A stretch of DNA of 64,000 nucleotides from Odontocerum albicorne. Lineage: Eukaryota; Arthropoda; Insecta; Trichoptera; Odontoceridae. The stretch covers positions 20,120,699-20,184,698 of the forward strand of contig OX463859.1 in the NCBI GenBank assembly GCA_949825065.1, given 5' to 3'. Within the stretch, counting starts at the first letter, position 1; every line of letters starts with the position of its first letter. Position numbers and translations under genes: made by a program. The notes beneath the pieces were generated by a model. It saw nothing but the letters and a program-made list of their open reading frames with translations. It did no database searches and had not been told where the DNA came from. Positions 43,312 through 55,255 of this stretch are shown here, one piece after another.

Positions 43312-43440
43312 TTAGTCTCATTGGATATATAAGACGTTCTAAAGTGAAAACCTGACTTCCACTCGGGAGTTTCGGGTTCGATTTCAAATGGTACCTAAAA
43401 ACATTCCAGTTCCAGTCTTGTAAAATAAGTTATCGGTATT
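43312..43440 (+). repeat. SINE-like copy with good B box
   Basis: TCTCATTGGATATATAAGAC (A-box region), CCACTCGGGAGTTTCGGGTT CGATTTC (B box), then ATTCCAGTTCCAGTCTTG. Similar to SINE-1 in layout, but without the LINE-A-like tail. Confidence 0.5.
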
Positions 43441-44084
43441 ACAATTCGCACGTACTGAATATGCGTGCGAGTGTTATTGCCTCTTCATTTGTGGTAGTGT
43501 TACCAACATGTGCATTGACAAAATCCGTTCCTTCTTTAGTTAGTCTAATCCCACAGGCTTCATTTCTGGAATCGAAGATAATGTTGTCTCCCAGCACATT
43601 CTTTAATATTTCCGAATCACTAATTACATAATGTCGAAGACTACCATACGAAAGAATAAGAAGAATTGGATATATCGTTTTACAAAGTTATTATGACATA
43701 ATAATTGGTGTAAGAAAGCGGTAGAAAAAATATATTAATCTTTAAATGGCTTTGATCACATTGAAGGAATAAGTTACGATATATTTACTAAACAAATATA
43801 TTTGTCTGAAATTAATGAAGGACGAGGTAAAGGAAGATTAAAGAAATATTGAAAATGACTTTCATGGTCCAGATAAAATATCGTGTTTTTTTTTTCATTG
43901 GAATGTTTTTTTCATATTTTACTTATTTGAATGTATACCAAAAACTAATTTAAAAATAAAATATTTTTTTTACAAACACCCACAACATAGTCGAGCAAGT
44001 CTTGATTTTTATGCATACATAATTATAATATAATATACTATATATAATACATACGTATGATTGCGTCATGTTGTATTGTATTAT
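43441..44084. other. No recognisable feature
   Basis: AT-rich. The 81-codon minus-strand ORF 43950-44195 overlaps the SINE-1 tail and is not a gene. Confidence 0.45.
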
Positions 44085-44280
44085 ACTTTCATTGTATACA
44101 GTACAACCTAGCGGGCTTATTGTCATGTGGTACTCTCTTCCAACCAACCTGGAAGATGTTAAGGAAGTCTTAAGTGAAAACCAAACTGGAATCATTTAAA
44201 ATAATCTTAATGTCAGCGATATTTGAACCCGCAACCTTCAAGCTGGGAAACAGGTGTCTCACCAACTAGGTCACGGAGGC
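44085..44280 (-). repeat. SINE-1, full-length copy
   Basis: On the minus strand: head GCCTCCGTGACCTAGTTGGT GAGACACC, a B-box GGTTGCGGGTTCAAATATC, the body ATTCCAGTTTGGTTTTCACT TAAG, and the tail CACATGACAATAAGCCCGCT AGG followed by TTGTACTG. Complete from head to tail. Confidence 0.8.
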
Positions 44281-44284
44281 AGAT

Positions 44285-44398
44285 AAGATGTGGAAGATAA
44301 GAGATGAAAAGTATGGAGATCTCTTTGATCTGCCCTCCTTGCCTATCCTGCAAGGGACATAGCGTGATGATATGTATATACGAGTATGTATGAAATTA
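44285..44398 (+). repeat. LINE-B 3' terminus
   Basis: AGATGAAAAGTATGGAGATC TCTTTGATCTGCCC, then GCCTATCCTGCAAGGGACAT AGCGTGATGATATGTATATA. It is the standard LINE-B ending with a TGTA-like tail. It directly follows the SINE-1 head. Confidence 0.65.
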
Positions 44399-44426
44399 TC
44401 TTTTCAATATAAAATCTCGATAAATA

Positions 44427-44615
44427 TATTATTTGTTTTTATCAAATACTGTTTATTCCACTTTTTATAACTGTATAACGAGGTATGATGAGGTAAAAGC
44501 CTTGAAACCGGTAGGGTTTTACCGTTATAAAAAGTGGAATAAACAGTGTTTGATAAAACAAATTACAAAGTCTTTAAACTTCCACAATGTTAATGCCTTA
44601 ACTATAAATAATATA
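44427..44615 (+). mobile_element. Mini-Penelope element (189 bp, no ORF)
   Basis: Flanked by the 10-bp direct repeat TCGATAAATA (44417-44426 and 44616-44625). Arms of about 35-40 bp, TTATCAAATACTGTTTATTC CACTTTTTATAAC and the complement of its right-hand copy, enclose GATGAGGTAAAAGCCTTGAA ACCGGTAGGG. The right side continues into ACAAATTACAAAGTCTTTAA ACTTCCACAATGTTAATGCC, the same tail as in the element at 37377. It is thus an internally deleted element made only of the terminal repeats. Confidence 0.75.
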
Positions 44616-44788
44616 TCGATAAATACAATTTCATAGTACTTAATTCGTTTTCCATCTAGTCTCTCAAATGATGGATGTTCATAGATAATATCAAATATGA
44701 GGCATTGAGTACCTGTTCTTCGCAAAGGGAACAGAAAAAACAGATATTTTCTATCTAAGCACACAACATTCGCATCATCCACATTCAT

Positions 44789-44962
44789 ATTTGAGGGGAT
44801 GTATCTTGACTGTGGGGATATTATTAGATGAGCCCAGGCCTTTTGATAGCTTACCTCTGGTGTATTTTCTCTGACATATCCTGAGATATATATGTAATTT
44901 TAGGATACTCGTATATGCTTACATGTACTTAATAGGTTGCTATCAATAAACCTATATTTATT
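44789..44962 (+). repeat. Repeat D copy
   Basis: Shares ATTAGATGAGCCCAGGCCTT TTGATAGCTT and GGTTGCTATCAATAAACCTA TATTTATT with 24836-25066 (minus) and the first part with 7812-7990. It includes the complete 3' end. Confidence 0.65.
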
Positions 44963-44969
44963 TATATGT

Positions 44970-45180
44970 CTCGTTGTACACAATCTTATATTGTTCATAG
45001 TTCTCACTTTGTCTTCTTTCAAAATCTAGTTAACTTGATCAAGCTACATTTTGCCTACCTCTTCCACGAACACTTTGCTCTTCTGGCTTGTATGCTCACA
45101 TGTGAAAACCATCTTAAAGGTCCTTTGTTCGTCTTATTTAAAACATACATTTTATCCATGCATTAATTGCTGATATATTT
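44970..45180 (-). pseudogene. LINE-B C-terminal relic
   Basis: The minus strand reads GTAGCTTGATCAAGTTAACT and AAAGAAGACAAAGTGAGAAC, giving LDQVN and KEDKVRTMN-like blocks. The 66-codon plus-strand ORF is an antisense shadow. Confidence 0.55.
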
Positions 45181-46204
45181 ATTTTACTTTCTCTCATAGT
45201 ATATATACATTATGCCAGAATCAAAATCGGTGTCCAGTAGAATTGATTTAGTTGAAAAAGAGTGAATATCGTTTAAATTCGCATTTTGAGAAGATTAACT
45301 TAACGAATGAATTACTCATCGCAACTCGGAGGATCGGTTTCGCATAAATACGACATTGTTGGCCGGGCCGGGCGCATTCATTCATGAACGGTAAAGGTTC
45401 ATTTAACAGATTCACGTGGAGACCCTGAAAAAATGTGGTTTCTGTAATATTACGTGTAAAGACCGTTAAACGCTGAAATTCCGCTGAAATTGCTGAAACA
45501 GCTGATCCTGGCTGGCTTTCTTACTTTCTGAAGGTTAAAAACGTTATTTTTAGGTACCTTTATTATGTTTATTATAAAAGATAGTTGACCAAGATTCTTT
45601 TTTTATTATTATTTTTTTCGTTTCTTTACTAACGTATTCGTACTGATAATTGATACAGACCACGAACAATACAATATTCATATTGACAGCATAACATAAT
45701 AATATATACTATCCAATTGGGTGAAACACCTTATCTTTAAGCATTTGAGATATAGGATTACATGTGCAGCTTCAAGTTTTAGGAATGACTAGAACACAAC
45801 CCTTTTTGGAAGGTTTTTTAAGATAAATTAATTATTTTACATGAATGCTACATATGTACTAGTACATACACTAGACTCAACTTAAAATCGATTGTGTTAC
45901 TGTCAGATATCAGCAAATCTACTTAGGTTTTGTTTGTAATTCATTCTGCTTGGTGAGTTATCTTACAAACCGTGTTTTCTAAAGGTATGCAGATTAAGGG
46001 AAGTACCTGGTCACACTGATGATATAATAACCACACTCAACAACTTCCTATCCTCACGCTCAACTTATTTGGTTCAGCAAAAGGGGGTGTGATTCTCGTG
46101 TTCGAGCGCCATAAAGAAGACACTTTTATTTTAACGGCACAATACAAATTGTCATTTAATACGATGCCGAACAGTATAAGAATCTATATAAAAAAAGTCA
46201 ACAA
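45181..46204. other. No recognisable feature
   Basis: 45330-45430 is CpG-containing (GGATCGGTTTCGCATAAATA, GGCCGGGCCGGGCGCATTCA) and short. No ORF. The rest is AT-rich. Confidence 0.4.
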
Positions 46205-46425
46205 CAATATTTCATTACTAATTTTGATTTAACATATGTAAAAGAGACGTGGATATGACAAAATAATAAAATGGGAAAAGGCACTGAACAGACACTGAGA
46301 ATAAAACATTGGGTATCAGTATATGACAGAATACGAAATGAAGAGATGAAGGATGAATGTGAACTTACGGCTAATGTTTTAAGTAAGGTGAAGATGAGCA
46401 ATATGAAATGGTTTGGAAATGAATA
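46205..46425 (+). pseudogene. LINE-B linker relic
   Basis: A clean stretch encodes SVYDRIRNEEMKDECEL, then TANVLSKVKMSNMKWFGN, i.e. the segment just before FGHVER. It is followed by a stop, and the DNA then turns unrelated. The 79-codon minus ORF is a shadow. Confidence 0.7.
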
Positions 46426-46733
46426 AAGAATTTTCAATTGTTATTTATTACAATAAATAAATAAAAAGTTTTGACAACTTTCTTAAAAACAATGTTTTTA
46501 AGCATAATTCATTATTTGAAATATTAAGTGTCAAAACCTCCACAACAATTAATAATTATATTGAGTTGATTGCCTGAATTAAAGATGAGTTTTTTTAATT
46601 ATCAGTTTTTACTTTGGTATTGGATAAACTCCAGATTCTGGGAATTAGATTTGTAAATCGATTCGTTAGCTTTAAGAAGAATACAGGGCTGAATTAAAAA
46701 TTTAAAAATCAACCTACTGATATATAACCTACT

Positions 46734-46891
<158 letters not shown>

Positions 46892-47130
46892 ATCCAGACC
46901 GCACAAAGGGGCATGGAGAGATGCATGTTGGGAAAGATACCGTAAACGAAACACCTGGATTCGCAATATAACAAAGGTAGAAGAGGTTATAAAGGTGTGC
47001 AAAAGTATGAAGTGATAATAGGCAGGACACGTAGCCAGAATTTCAGACTCTCGATGGACATCCGAAATAATCCAATGGTACCCAAGAGGCATAAAGAGGC
47101 CCAGAAGAAGACCGAAGGTACGCTATATAT
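46892..47130 (+). pseudogene. Non-LTR retrotransposon C-terminal relic
   Basis: Reads [13 protein letters not shown], then after a shift [20 protein letters not shown], then [20 protein letters not shown] followed by PRGIKRPRRRPKVR. This is the C-terminal signature (AGHVAR, GIKRPRRRP) of a RTE-like LINE, a different family from LINE-B and LINE-C. Only a few stops, so it is comparatively recent. 5'-truncated. Confidence 0.75.
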
Positions 47131-48544
47131 TATTTCTCATTAGCAAAGCGCTAATAATATATGAAGTTTCTATTCAACAATGAGTTATTAATAAGACGTA
47201 CTCGTACATTAAATTCCCGGTGATTCCTTTTCCCCCACTCTTATAATGGAATAGTGATTTTGAAGGAATGATTCGACGCTTAAATGCGAAAAAATCTACA
47301 TAATAAACTTAAATTAAAGTGACAGGTCACTGTCAAATTATTTAAATTTAAATTCATGTTTAAAAATGGAGTTTGACGATAAACTCGTAAATAACAAATC
47401 GATTAATTTTGAAGGAATATATTTTTTACGTTACACAAAAAATATTTAATAGGTGAAAAAATTAAAACTTCACATTGTGTATGGTCCAAGTTTATTGTGC
47501 AACCCTAGCCCTTAATAATTTAAACACGTTGGTAACTGAAAAAACTATATTTAAAGTCGAGTTTCGTACAGCTTTGTCGTAGCTTTCTAAAATAAGGGAG
47601 TTACGTGGTTTCATTACTTTATTATTGTAAAGTTTCAAGTGTGTAAAGTCATACTGTCAATACAAATCACATTTTCTTAAGGTAATACACATAAGTGTTT
47701 TGTTTAAGGCTGGACTATGAATTTCAGCCTTTTCATTTGATAAGGATAGAATATTTAACGATAAATAATTTTATTATTTAACTAATTACATTAATCCTAA
47801 GATTCTACTTCATATCATGAGGATATCATCTTCAGGCAAAATTAGATGCTATTTACCTGAAAAGACCCTCGGAATACGAGGTAGAAACAAGTCGAGTAGG
47901 GATTATTGTATTTAGCGGAATAACAAAGCAGTATGTTTACTTGTGATGGGCAAGTTGAAAGGCGTATTCAAAGAAGGGAAACGATAAAGAAAAAGATAAA
48001 CGAAGCAATTAATGTTACCATATATACAACAATAGCGCAATATCAATAGTAGCAAAAACGACATACATTATAGTGTTTGGCACCCACTTTGAAAGTGAAA
48101 GTTGAACTTTTGCAGAAGGATAAAAAAAAAGATATCATATAAATGTTAGCTCAGGAGTGTAAACTGATATATCTAAGTTAATCAGGTTATTGTTAGTGAG
48201 TATGTATTTTGTTAAACTGAATAAATAAACAAATTTTTATTTAATCAAACTTTCTCCATCCAAAGTGATACTCAGCCATCCTGAAAATCTGTGATCCCAC
48301 CCCTCCATCTGGTTGTCCTTCGTCCTTAGACCCAATTACAATTTTCAATAGTTAAACATTATTATACAATATACATTTCTAAAATTGGTGGATTAAAAAA
48401 ATATTAATGCCATTAGACTACCTACACCCGAGAGGAAATATTTTTTTATAGTATTAAGACTTCCACTTAAAAATAATATTTGAGATAATCATGTCTGATT
48501 ATCTGTTTTAATTAAATCAAACGATTGATCGAATTAAATTGTGC
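47131..48544. other. No recognisable feature
   Basis: AT-rich with no ORF above 60 codons. 47940-48050 is A-rich. No repeat match. Confidence 0.5.
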
Positions 48545-48775
48545 GAGATGATTTTAAAGCAGTTAGTCCCTCAGGTGGCATGACATTGACGCACGATTCC
48601 GTCATGGGATAGTTGAATAAAAGTAGAGTTGGATCAAGTGAATGATATTCTCATCGAAATGTATGTATAAAAAACAAAGGATTGTATATGACTTGAAAGG
48701 GAAGCCTAGTAATCTGTTCTTTTTGCCTACCCCGACAGGTCTGATAGTTTACATTTTTATATATGGTATGTATAT
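48545..48775 (+). pseudogene. LINE-B C-terminus, decayed
   Basis: GTAGAGTTGGATCAAGTGAA TGATATTCTC encodes VELDQVNDIL, and the 3' end is TTTTTGCCTACCCCGACAGG. Parallels 6725-7092, more decayed. Confidence 0.55.
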
Positions 48776-48884
48776 TGTAAGCATTATACTATACAAACAA
48801 TGATCAGTTCTTCTAACATCTGGATAAATGAGATAGACACATGTTATTTATTTATTTTTATTATTTTGTTTACATGATTATACA

Positions 48885-48960
48885 TGGTACATTTGGCGAG
48901 CTCATTACTTTACAGTAATTTCTTCTAACCAACCAACTCACCTTGGATACGTTAATTTGT
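48885..48960 (-). repeat. LINE-A/SINE-1 tail fragment
   Basis: TTTGGCGAGCTCATTACTTT ACAGTAATTTCTTCTAACCA ACC is the diverged complement of the common tail. Confidence 0.5.
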
Positions 48961-49669
48961 TTTATTCCATGATAAATTTTACAAAAAAGAAATATTCGTT
49001 TAAGCTCAAGTATAAGATAATAAATAAATGACATCTCTTTAAAATAATTGTAAAACTAAAAAAAGGAATCGTTCTAGGATAATGAAGGGAAACAGAGGAA
49101 AATTAGTGTAAAAGAATGTAATGTATTATTTTTTCAATTTTCTTTTAAATGTTATGAAGAATCTAATAAAACTTTTTTATTGTAGTTTACTAATTAAGTA
49201 TTGAAATAAAATTGAATTAGTAAAATTATATTTTATCTGATCCAGCTCTGGTTGAACAAGGGTTGCCGAAGTTTAAACCTTACAAAACGAGAAAAGACGC
49301 ACAAAATGAGAAAGATTTGATACGTACGTCAAACAGGTCGAATCGGGGGATTATTCAAGAAAATTGAGTTGAAATAATAAACGATTTATTCGGCTTATAT
49401 CTACATGAAAGAAAACGAAAAAGAGAAAATGAAGAGTCGATTTGACTAAAAAGGAAAATCGTGGAAATAAATTATCACTGTCTTTTTCCCCGAATATAGT
49501 ATATCACATGATAAACGAAAAGAAGAACTTTCGTTCTTTAGTCAGTTTCACAAAATAAAAATGAAATTTAATACATTATATATTTATAAAATAAGTTTGA
49601 AACTCTCTGTAAATTGAATAAATGTCCCTAATATTAAATGTCACTAAATAAACCACAAAATGACATCTA

Positions 49670-50788
49670 TTAGGTGTTAACATACGTTGTGTCCGTTTTT
49701 TTTTTAAATTTAAAAATGAGCACCAAAAGTAAAACAAAATGGTAAATGTTATTCGTCATTCGTAAGAAAATTTTCTGCTCTACAATATATTGTATTTGCT
49801 TTTACGTTACATATATTATTTTATTTGATTACAAGCCTTCAAAATGGAATGTCAAGTAGACGAAAGTGAGCATTTTCGACACCTCTTTCTGTTCGCTTTC
49901 AATCAAGGGAAAGAGCTGCCAAAGCTGCTCATGATATTTGCGAAGTGTATGGTGATGATGCTATGAATTAAAGGACAGTTCGTCGATGATTTTTGCGTTT
50001 CAAAGACGGTAATTTCGACCTGAAAGACATGGAGCGTTCCGGACGACCAGTGGACTTCGATGAAGACCGCTAAAACCATATTATTCATGAAGATCCCCTT
50101 TAAACCACCTTAGAATTGGCTGAGCAGATAAATTGTAGTCACATGACTGTATACCGCCATCTTAAATCAATGGGAAAAGTCCAGAAGTTCGGCGCTCGGG
50201 TTCCACATGTTTTGAGTGAAAACAAAAATCAACGTTTGACAATTTCTGCTGGTTTGCTCGCGCGTCATCGAGCTACGTATGGCCACAAGCAAAGGTTCCT
50301 TTACCGCATCATTACTGGTGATGAAAAATGGTTTGAAAATGGTGATGAAAAATGTTTGAAGGAGATTTTCATGAATAATATGGTTTAAGCGGTCTTCATC
50401 GAAGTCCACTGGTCGTCCGGAACGCTCCATGTCTTTCAGGTCGAAATTACCGTCTTTAAAACGCAAAAACCATCGACGAGCTATCGTTTCATTCGTAGCA
50501 TCTTCACCGTACACTTCGCAAATATCGCGAGCAGCTTTGGCAGTTTTATTCCCTCGATTGAAAGCGAACAGAAGGAGGTGTCGAAAATGCTCACTTTCGT
50601 CTACTTGACATTCCATTTTGAAGGCTTGTAATCAAATAAAATAATATATGTAGCGTAAAAGCAAACACAATATGTTGTCGAGCAGAAAATTTTCTTTCGA
50701 ATGACATATAACCTTTACCATTTTGTTTTGCTTTTGGTGCTCATTTTTAAATTGGAAAAAAATGGGCACAAATTATGTTAACACCTAA
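49670..50788. mobile_element. Palindromic mariner derivative, copy B
   Basis: Ends TTAGGTGTTAACATACGTTG and the complement of TTAGGTGTTAACATAATTTG, with TA just before the left end. The left arm (49670-50100) holds a plus-strand N-terminus from ATG 49844 (MECQVDESEHFRHLFL-like, frameshifted). The centre (50100-50388) is a plus-strand transposase middle: CSHMTVYRHLKSMGKVQKFG, LLARHRATYGHKQRFLYRII and GDEKWFEN. The right arm (50390-50788) is again the N-terminus, on minus, open from 50616: MECQVDESEHFRHLLLFAFN, then ARRWFLRFKDGNFDLKDMER. The first catalytic Asp is present; the rest is replaced by the inverted copy. Confidence 0.85.
50167..50616 (-). pseudogene. Mariner transposase N-terminus in the right arm
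   Basis: 149 open codons. About the first 78 residues are a well-preserved mariner helix-turn-helix region (FNRGNKTAKAARDICEVYGE, then RRWFLRFKDGNFDLKDMER, then SGRPVDFDEDRLNHIIHE). The rest is antisense to the plus-strand middle part and has no meaning. The DNA-binding part may still be translatable, but no catalytic domain follows. Confidence 0.75.
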
Positions 50789-50905
50789 GATTTAAAAAAA
50801 AAACTGTTTCCAAATTGCATGGGATTATCCGGAAAGTAGTTTCGTATTTCTCGGAAACATTGTTAGGACAACAATTTCATTGCTAACGTCATTTCAAACG
50901 TTCTG
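50789..50905 (-). repeat. Flank shared with mariner copy A
   Basis: The complement of 27174-27285: CCAAATTGCATGGGATTATC, AGTTTCGTATTTCTC, TTGTTAGGACAACAATTTCA TTGCTAACGTCATTTCAA. It lies outside the presumed end of the mariner in both loci and on the equivalent side. Confidence 0.8.
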
Positions 50906-51961
50906 AATGCATATTAGAGTAGTGTGCTTCCTGTCCATTGTTTACTTAAATTGGTTCATCCCTTTTTTTTAAGTCATTTTGAAGATAAAATAAAATGTAA
51001 TAAGTCGAGTTTTCAACGTTTGATGCTTTTTTTTCTACCGCAAAGTGATAAATGCGACATAAACCAAAAAAATGCTATACAGTGTATGATAATAATGCTG
51101 TAAGCGATTACGTGTGTCAAATATGGTTTAAATGTTGTCCGCTCTGAAAATCAGAATATAACCAATGACCGCCAAATATAAGCTTAGATCGATAATTATA
51201 AATATTCTGCGATACGATAAATTACTGAGATACTTAAAAATAGAAAACAAGCAAACGAACAAGGAAGTTAAATTAAAAATTAAAAAAAAAAAACATTTGA
51301 ATTTGACCTAAAATAAATAATTTAGGGCAACCACAAATAAAAATGATTTATTTTCACGTGTTAATAACAAATGAAATTATGAAAAAATATGCCCAAAACA
51401 TATGTTATAACATAATCGAGAAACGTTTTTTATTATTTTGAAGTATCAAAACATTTAAATATTGATTTAGAGGTCAATTTATTATTTAATAGATGTCACT
51501 ATTATGCATTTATAATATCCAACATCATAAACCGATTTAAGGGGATATTCTAATCTAGAAGTTTGAAAGAAAATCGTTTTTATTTCTTTGCATATTCTTA
51601 AAGTTTAGACCTTTAAGAATATGTTTTCAAAAGGAAATTTTAAAATTCTCAAGATTTACGGAGTTATAGATATAAATGAGGCAGCAATTACGCCGCACCG
51701 GAATGATTCAGACAATGTGTGTAGGTGTGTTTGTGATCTATTGACTTAAAAATATGTAATGAGACGAGAAATGTAATGCATTATTTAATGTTATATAACT
51801 GTTATAATTTCGCTTATAGCCTTATTATGTACTCGTATCTCTAACATTTAAAACAATACAATTTCAGAAGATTGTGATATTCTGGAAACTTAATAAATGC
51901 GTCGAATTTAAATCACTAAATATTAAATTGACATTTTAAAAAAACTATTTCAAGAATGTAT
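50906..51961. other. No recognisable feature
   Basis: AT-rich, non-coding, with no match in the window. Confidence 0.5.
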
Positions 51962-52170
51962 ATTTTTTTTAAATTAATCAACAATTTATTGCGTTACAAT
52001 CATGTTGTCTTATCGCCTGGTGGCATTCTCTTAGAAATTAATCAACAATGTATTACATTACAATCCAGTAGTATTATGGCTTGGTAGCATTCTCTTAGAA
52101 ATTAATCAACAATTTATTACATTACAATCCAGTAGAGTTCGCCTGGTGGCATTCTCTTAGAAAATAAATC
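51962..52170. repeat. Tandem repeat of a LINE-tail-like unit
   Basis: Three copies of about 60-70 bp: ATTAATCAACAATTTATT-C, TTACAATC-A-T-G, CGCCTGGTGGCATTCTCTTA GAA. The GCCTGGTGGCATTCTCTTA part resembles the complement of the LINE-A tail (TTGCCAAGTGGCAATCTCTT). Confidence 0.7.
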
Positions 52171-52274
52171 AAGGAAAAAGTTAAAAAATGTGTTCCATGA
52201 TTGCTAAAATTATTATTCATTTGTATCAAATTTATGAACTTAATAAATACATAGCAACACGCCATTTATCTGTC

Positions 52275-52720
52275 GGAGTAGGCGGAGAAGACAGAGGGGC
52301 ATATTCTCTAAACTCGATACATATCCTTAGCCTCTTCCATATCCACATGCCTTCTTATACAACCTTTACGGTTTTTCAGACATTCTACTTTTCTTTCTTT
52401 CAGAATATCATTCAACATTACTTTCCTTGGTTTTCCTCTCATACGCCTTCCACTCACATCTGCACTGTATATCAGTTTTGTAAGTATTTTTAATTAGTTC
52501 GTTCTACATGCCCAAACTATCTCAACGTGCTGTTATTAATCTTATTAAACACATCAACCTTGAGTTCACATTCATCCTTAATCCCTTCATTCCATATTCT
52601 GTCATACATTGTCGTTCCATGTATTCTTCTCAGTGCACACATCTCTACACCATTTATTCGGCTCCTCTCAGTTTTCTCGACGTCCACGTTTCACTTAAAC
52701 AGCTTTCTGATTGTTTGAAA
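52275..52720 (-). pseudogene. LINE-B C-terminal relic, well preserved
   Basis: The minus strand, from high to low coordinate, gives FGHVERTN, then KILTKLIYSADVSGRRM, RGKPRKVMLNDILKERKVE, CLKNRKGCIRRHVDMEEAKD. This is the clearest C-terminus of the family. The part above 52560 corresponds to the YDRIWNEGIKDECELKVDV-like linker. Plus-strand ORFs of 60-100 codons here are antisense shadows. Confidence 0.75.
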
Positions 52721-54917
52721 ACAATGTTCCATAGCAATAAGTTTTTTGAGGATTTACTGTATAAAATGGATGTAATATATATTTATATTACGTATTATTA
52801 AACACGTTTTCTTAATTACCCATTTATCCTGAAAGTAGCTGTAAAACAATTTCAGCATTTGTTTGTAGTCTGAATTTGAGAGGTGTTAGTGCTAAACTCT
52901 TCAAAAGCGTGTCTCAGCTACAGAACAAGTTATCAGGACTGTCCACGAAGTTTTGGGCTTCCAGAAACATCGCTGATAGAAAATAGTTTTCCTATTAAGC
53001 CCCCACTTGTCACCTAATCCCTGGCGTTGGGATGGGCACCGGACCAGATGGATACCCCTCTTTTATTCAAATTCACCCTTTTCATTTGTGGAATTTTGGT
53101 TTTGGTCGAATCGGTCTAAGTTGGGAAAATGGGTCAAATTTTTTAGGAACGATCGGATCTTTTAGATATAGGAATCGATCAATTTTGTCTGAATAATTAT
53201 TTATTATTTCAGATATAGTTAAATAAATTAAAGTTTTGAAATATATAGTTACCTATATTTCGTTACACTGGTAACTTTAAAATCGCTCTATGGATTATAT
53301 TATTTTACACTTTCGTTGTACAATCTGCTAAATTTATTACCTTATGGCAATCTCTTTAATTTTTTAAAGAAATTGTTAAAGAAACATTAATTTTTAAACT
53401 ACATTGCAATTTAATTGTAGCCAAATTGCCACTTCATAGTATCTCGTAGCATAGTAATCTGAGTTATGTTTTCAATCCTTAACTTAAGCTTAAACTTTAA
53501 ATGATGCTGTTTCAATGTCGTATACTATATGTACGTCCATCCGTTAATTTAAACACTTCAATTAAAAAATTTGCGAATTTATTGCCAAAGAGCACTATAT
53601 TCAAACAAACCAGAAAAAATAAGATTTTTTCATTGTTAGGTGTAAAACACTTGCATTGGAGTTTAACGCAATGAAAAAAAGATTAATACAAGAAAGGATT
53701 GTAAGTTAAAAAGATGATAAGAATCATTTGATTGGCGTTCGTAACTCTCAACTCTTCCATCGTCTGAGAAAATACTACCCAAAGATCAGCATTGCTTATA
53801 TTGTTCCTATATTTTATTGTTCAAGCATATGTTACATCGCATTCACTTTTCCTTTCACACTCTGTTATTGAAAAGAGACCTGATATCGGTGGAAATGCTA
53901 TAAAACTTCAACTATGATGCAATAAAATACAGTAAAACAATCATGTTCAAGGCGTGTAATTGAATGATTGAGTTCCTTTCAACGTTGCAAACAGCTCGGT
54001 AGTTTACATTTGGACAGAATGCTTGTAACTGTGCATTTGTTTTATTTTAAGACCTAACTTAAAAATTGCTACATATATCTGTTTGGCAAAACGTACACAA
54101 TTTGATATCTTGATCGTCTCTGCATCTACTTTATATTCTTGTATGGTCATCTATACCCTCTTTAGTTATCTCAATAAGGCGTATTTTCGTTGAAGAATAA
54201 AACGAGTTACAGAGAGTATTTAAATACAGTTTCAATAAGCATTGTGCTATTTAAGGCACAATAACTGATGACCTTTCTAATGCAGTGAACTTGTTGTTCT
54301 TTCTTGTCATTCGTTGAGAAGTACGTCATTTGTTCATAATTGTTAGATGATCATGTACTGTATAATTACTTCCCACGTCTAAAATTCATTCATCCCTTAC
54401 CCTATAATGTCGTACATTGTTAACTCGTGTATTATTTTTAGTAAACGTATTTCTACAGTATTTATCCGGCTTTTTCGGTATTTTTTCCTATTGTTAAAAG
54501 ATGGTTGATATGTACAGAAACACAAAATCAAATATCCTATTTTCCGTGAGTTTAAGATAGAGGTTGTAATTTAATAAAAGATACTCGTGTTGCCAAACGA
54601 TCACACTCACCGGTCAATAAGTTTTCATTTCTCACTGACTATTATTTCATTTTTGTTCTATTGAGCTCATGCAAGAAAATTGAGATTCACAACACTCACA
54701 TAACATATGAATTTTAGAGTCCGCAATGCTTCTGTTTAAAAAAGAGTAAAAATTACTTTTCGAAACATTTATTGTGTTAGGGCCCAAACAAATACAAACT
54801 CAATGCCTTATATTTGATATTTTCTGTAAACATTGACAATTTGAGAGACGAAATGGAAAACGAACAAAGTACTAAAAAGTGTATAATATTTATCGAAATT
54901 TAATTTAAAGAAGTTGC
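52721..54917. other. Mostly unassigned
   Basis: 53310-53375 (GTTGTACAATCTGCTAAATT TATTACCTTATGGCAATCTC) is a diverged tail fragment of the LINE-A/SINE-1 type in minus orientation. 52870-53060 is GC-richer without a match. No ORF worth naming. Confidence 0.4.
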
Positions 54918-55255
54918 TGGGCCTCGTAGTTGAGAATTCTCTCGCTATTCCAAAGTCAATTCAATTGTGCCGTAAGTTTTTTTTTTTGAGCAAATGAGTG
55001 GGCCATTGCACACCAGCAAAATCATCAGCAACACCGCCGATGGCACACCGAAGTTAGACGATCGGAGTACACCAGTGTGTGTGTGTTTTTTTTTAAGAAT
55101 TGATATGACCGAAGTCATAGGTGTACTTACAGCTCCGAATACTTTGCGAAAAAAATATCCGCGTCATTTGAGGGAAGTAGCACAGCGAGGGGTTCAAACC
55201 GGCGACCTTCCACATGGAAGTCCAATGCGTTATCGTGCGACCATGCACCTCACTT
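54918..55255 (-). repeat. SINE-3 copy
   Basis: On the minus strand the head is GTGAGGTGCATGGTCGCACG ATAACGCATTGGACTTCC, with B box GGTCGCCGGTTTGAACCCC. These are good pol III boxes spaced as in a tRNA. The body extends over a poly-A/T piece and ends near GGAATAGCGAGAG. It matches 23395-23525 at the 3' part. The head resembles the SINE-2 head at 20640. The 87-codon plus-strand ORF is not a gene. Confidence 0.65.

Noticed and set aside
46198..46437. 79-codon minus-strand ORF
   Set aside because: Antisense of the LINE-B linker YDRIRNEEMKDECEL on the plus strand.
52188..52801. Plus-strand ORFs of 63-101 codons
   Set aside because: They are antisense to a clear LINE-B C-terminus on the minus strand.
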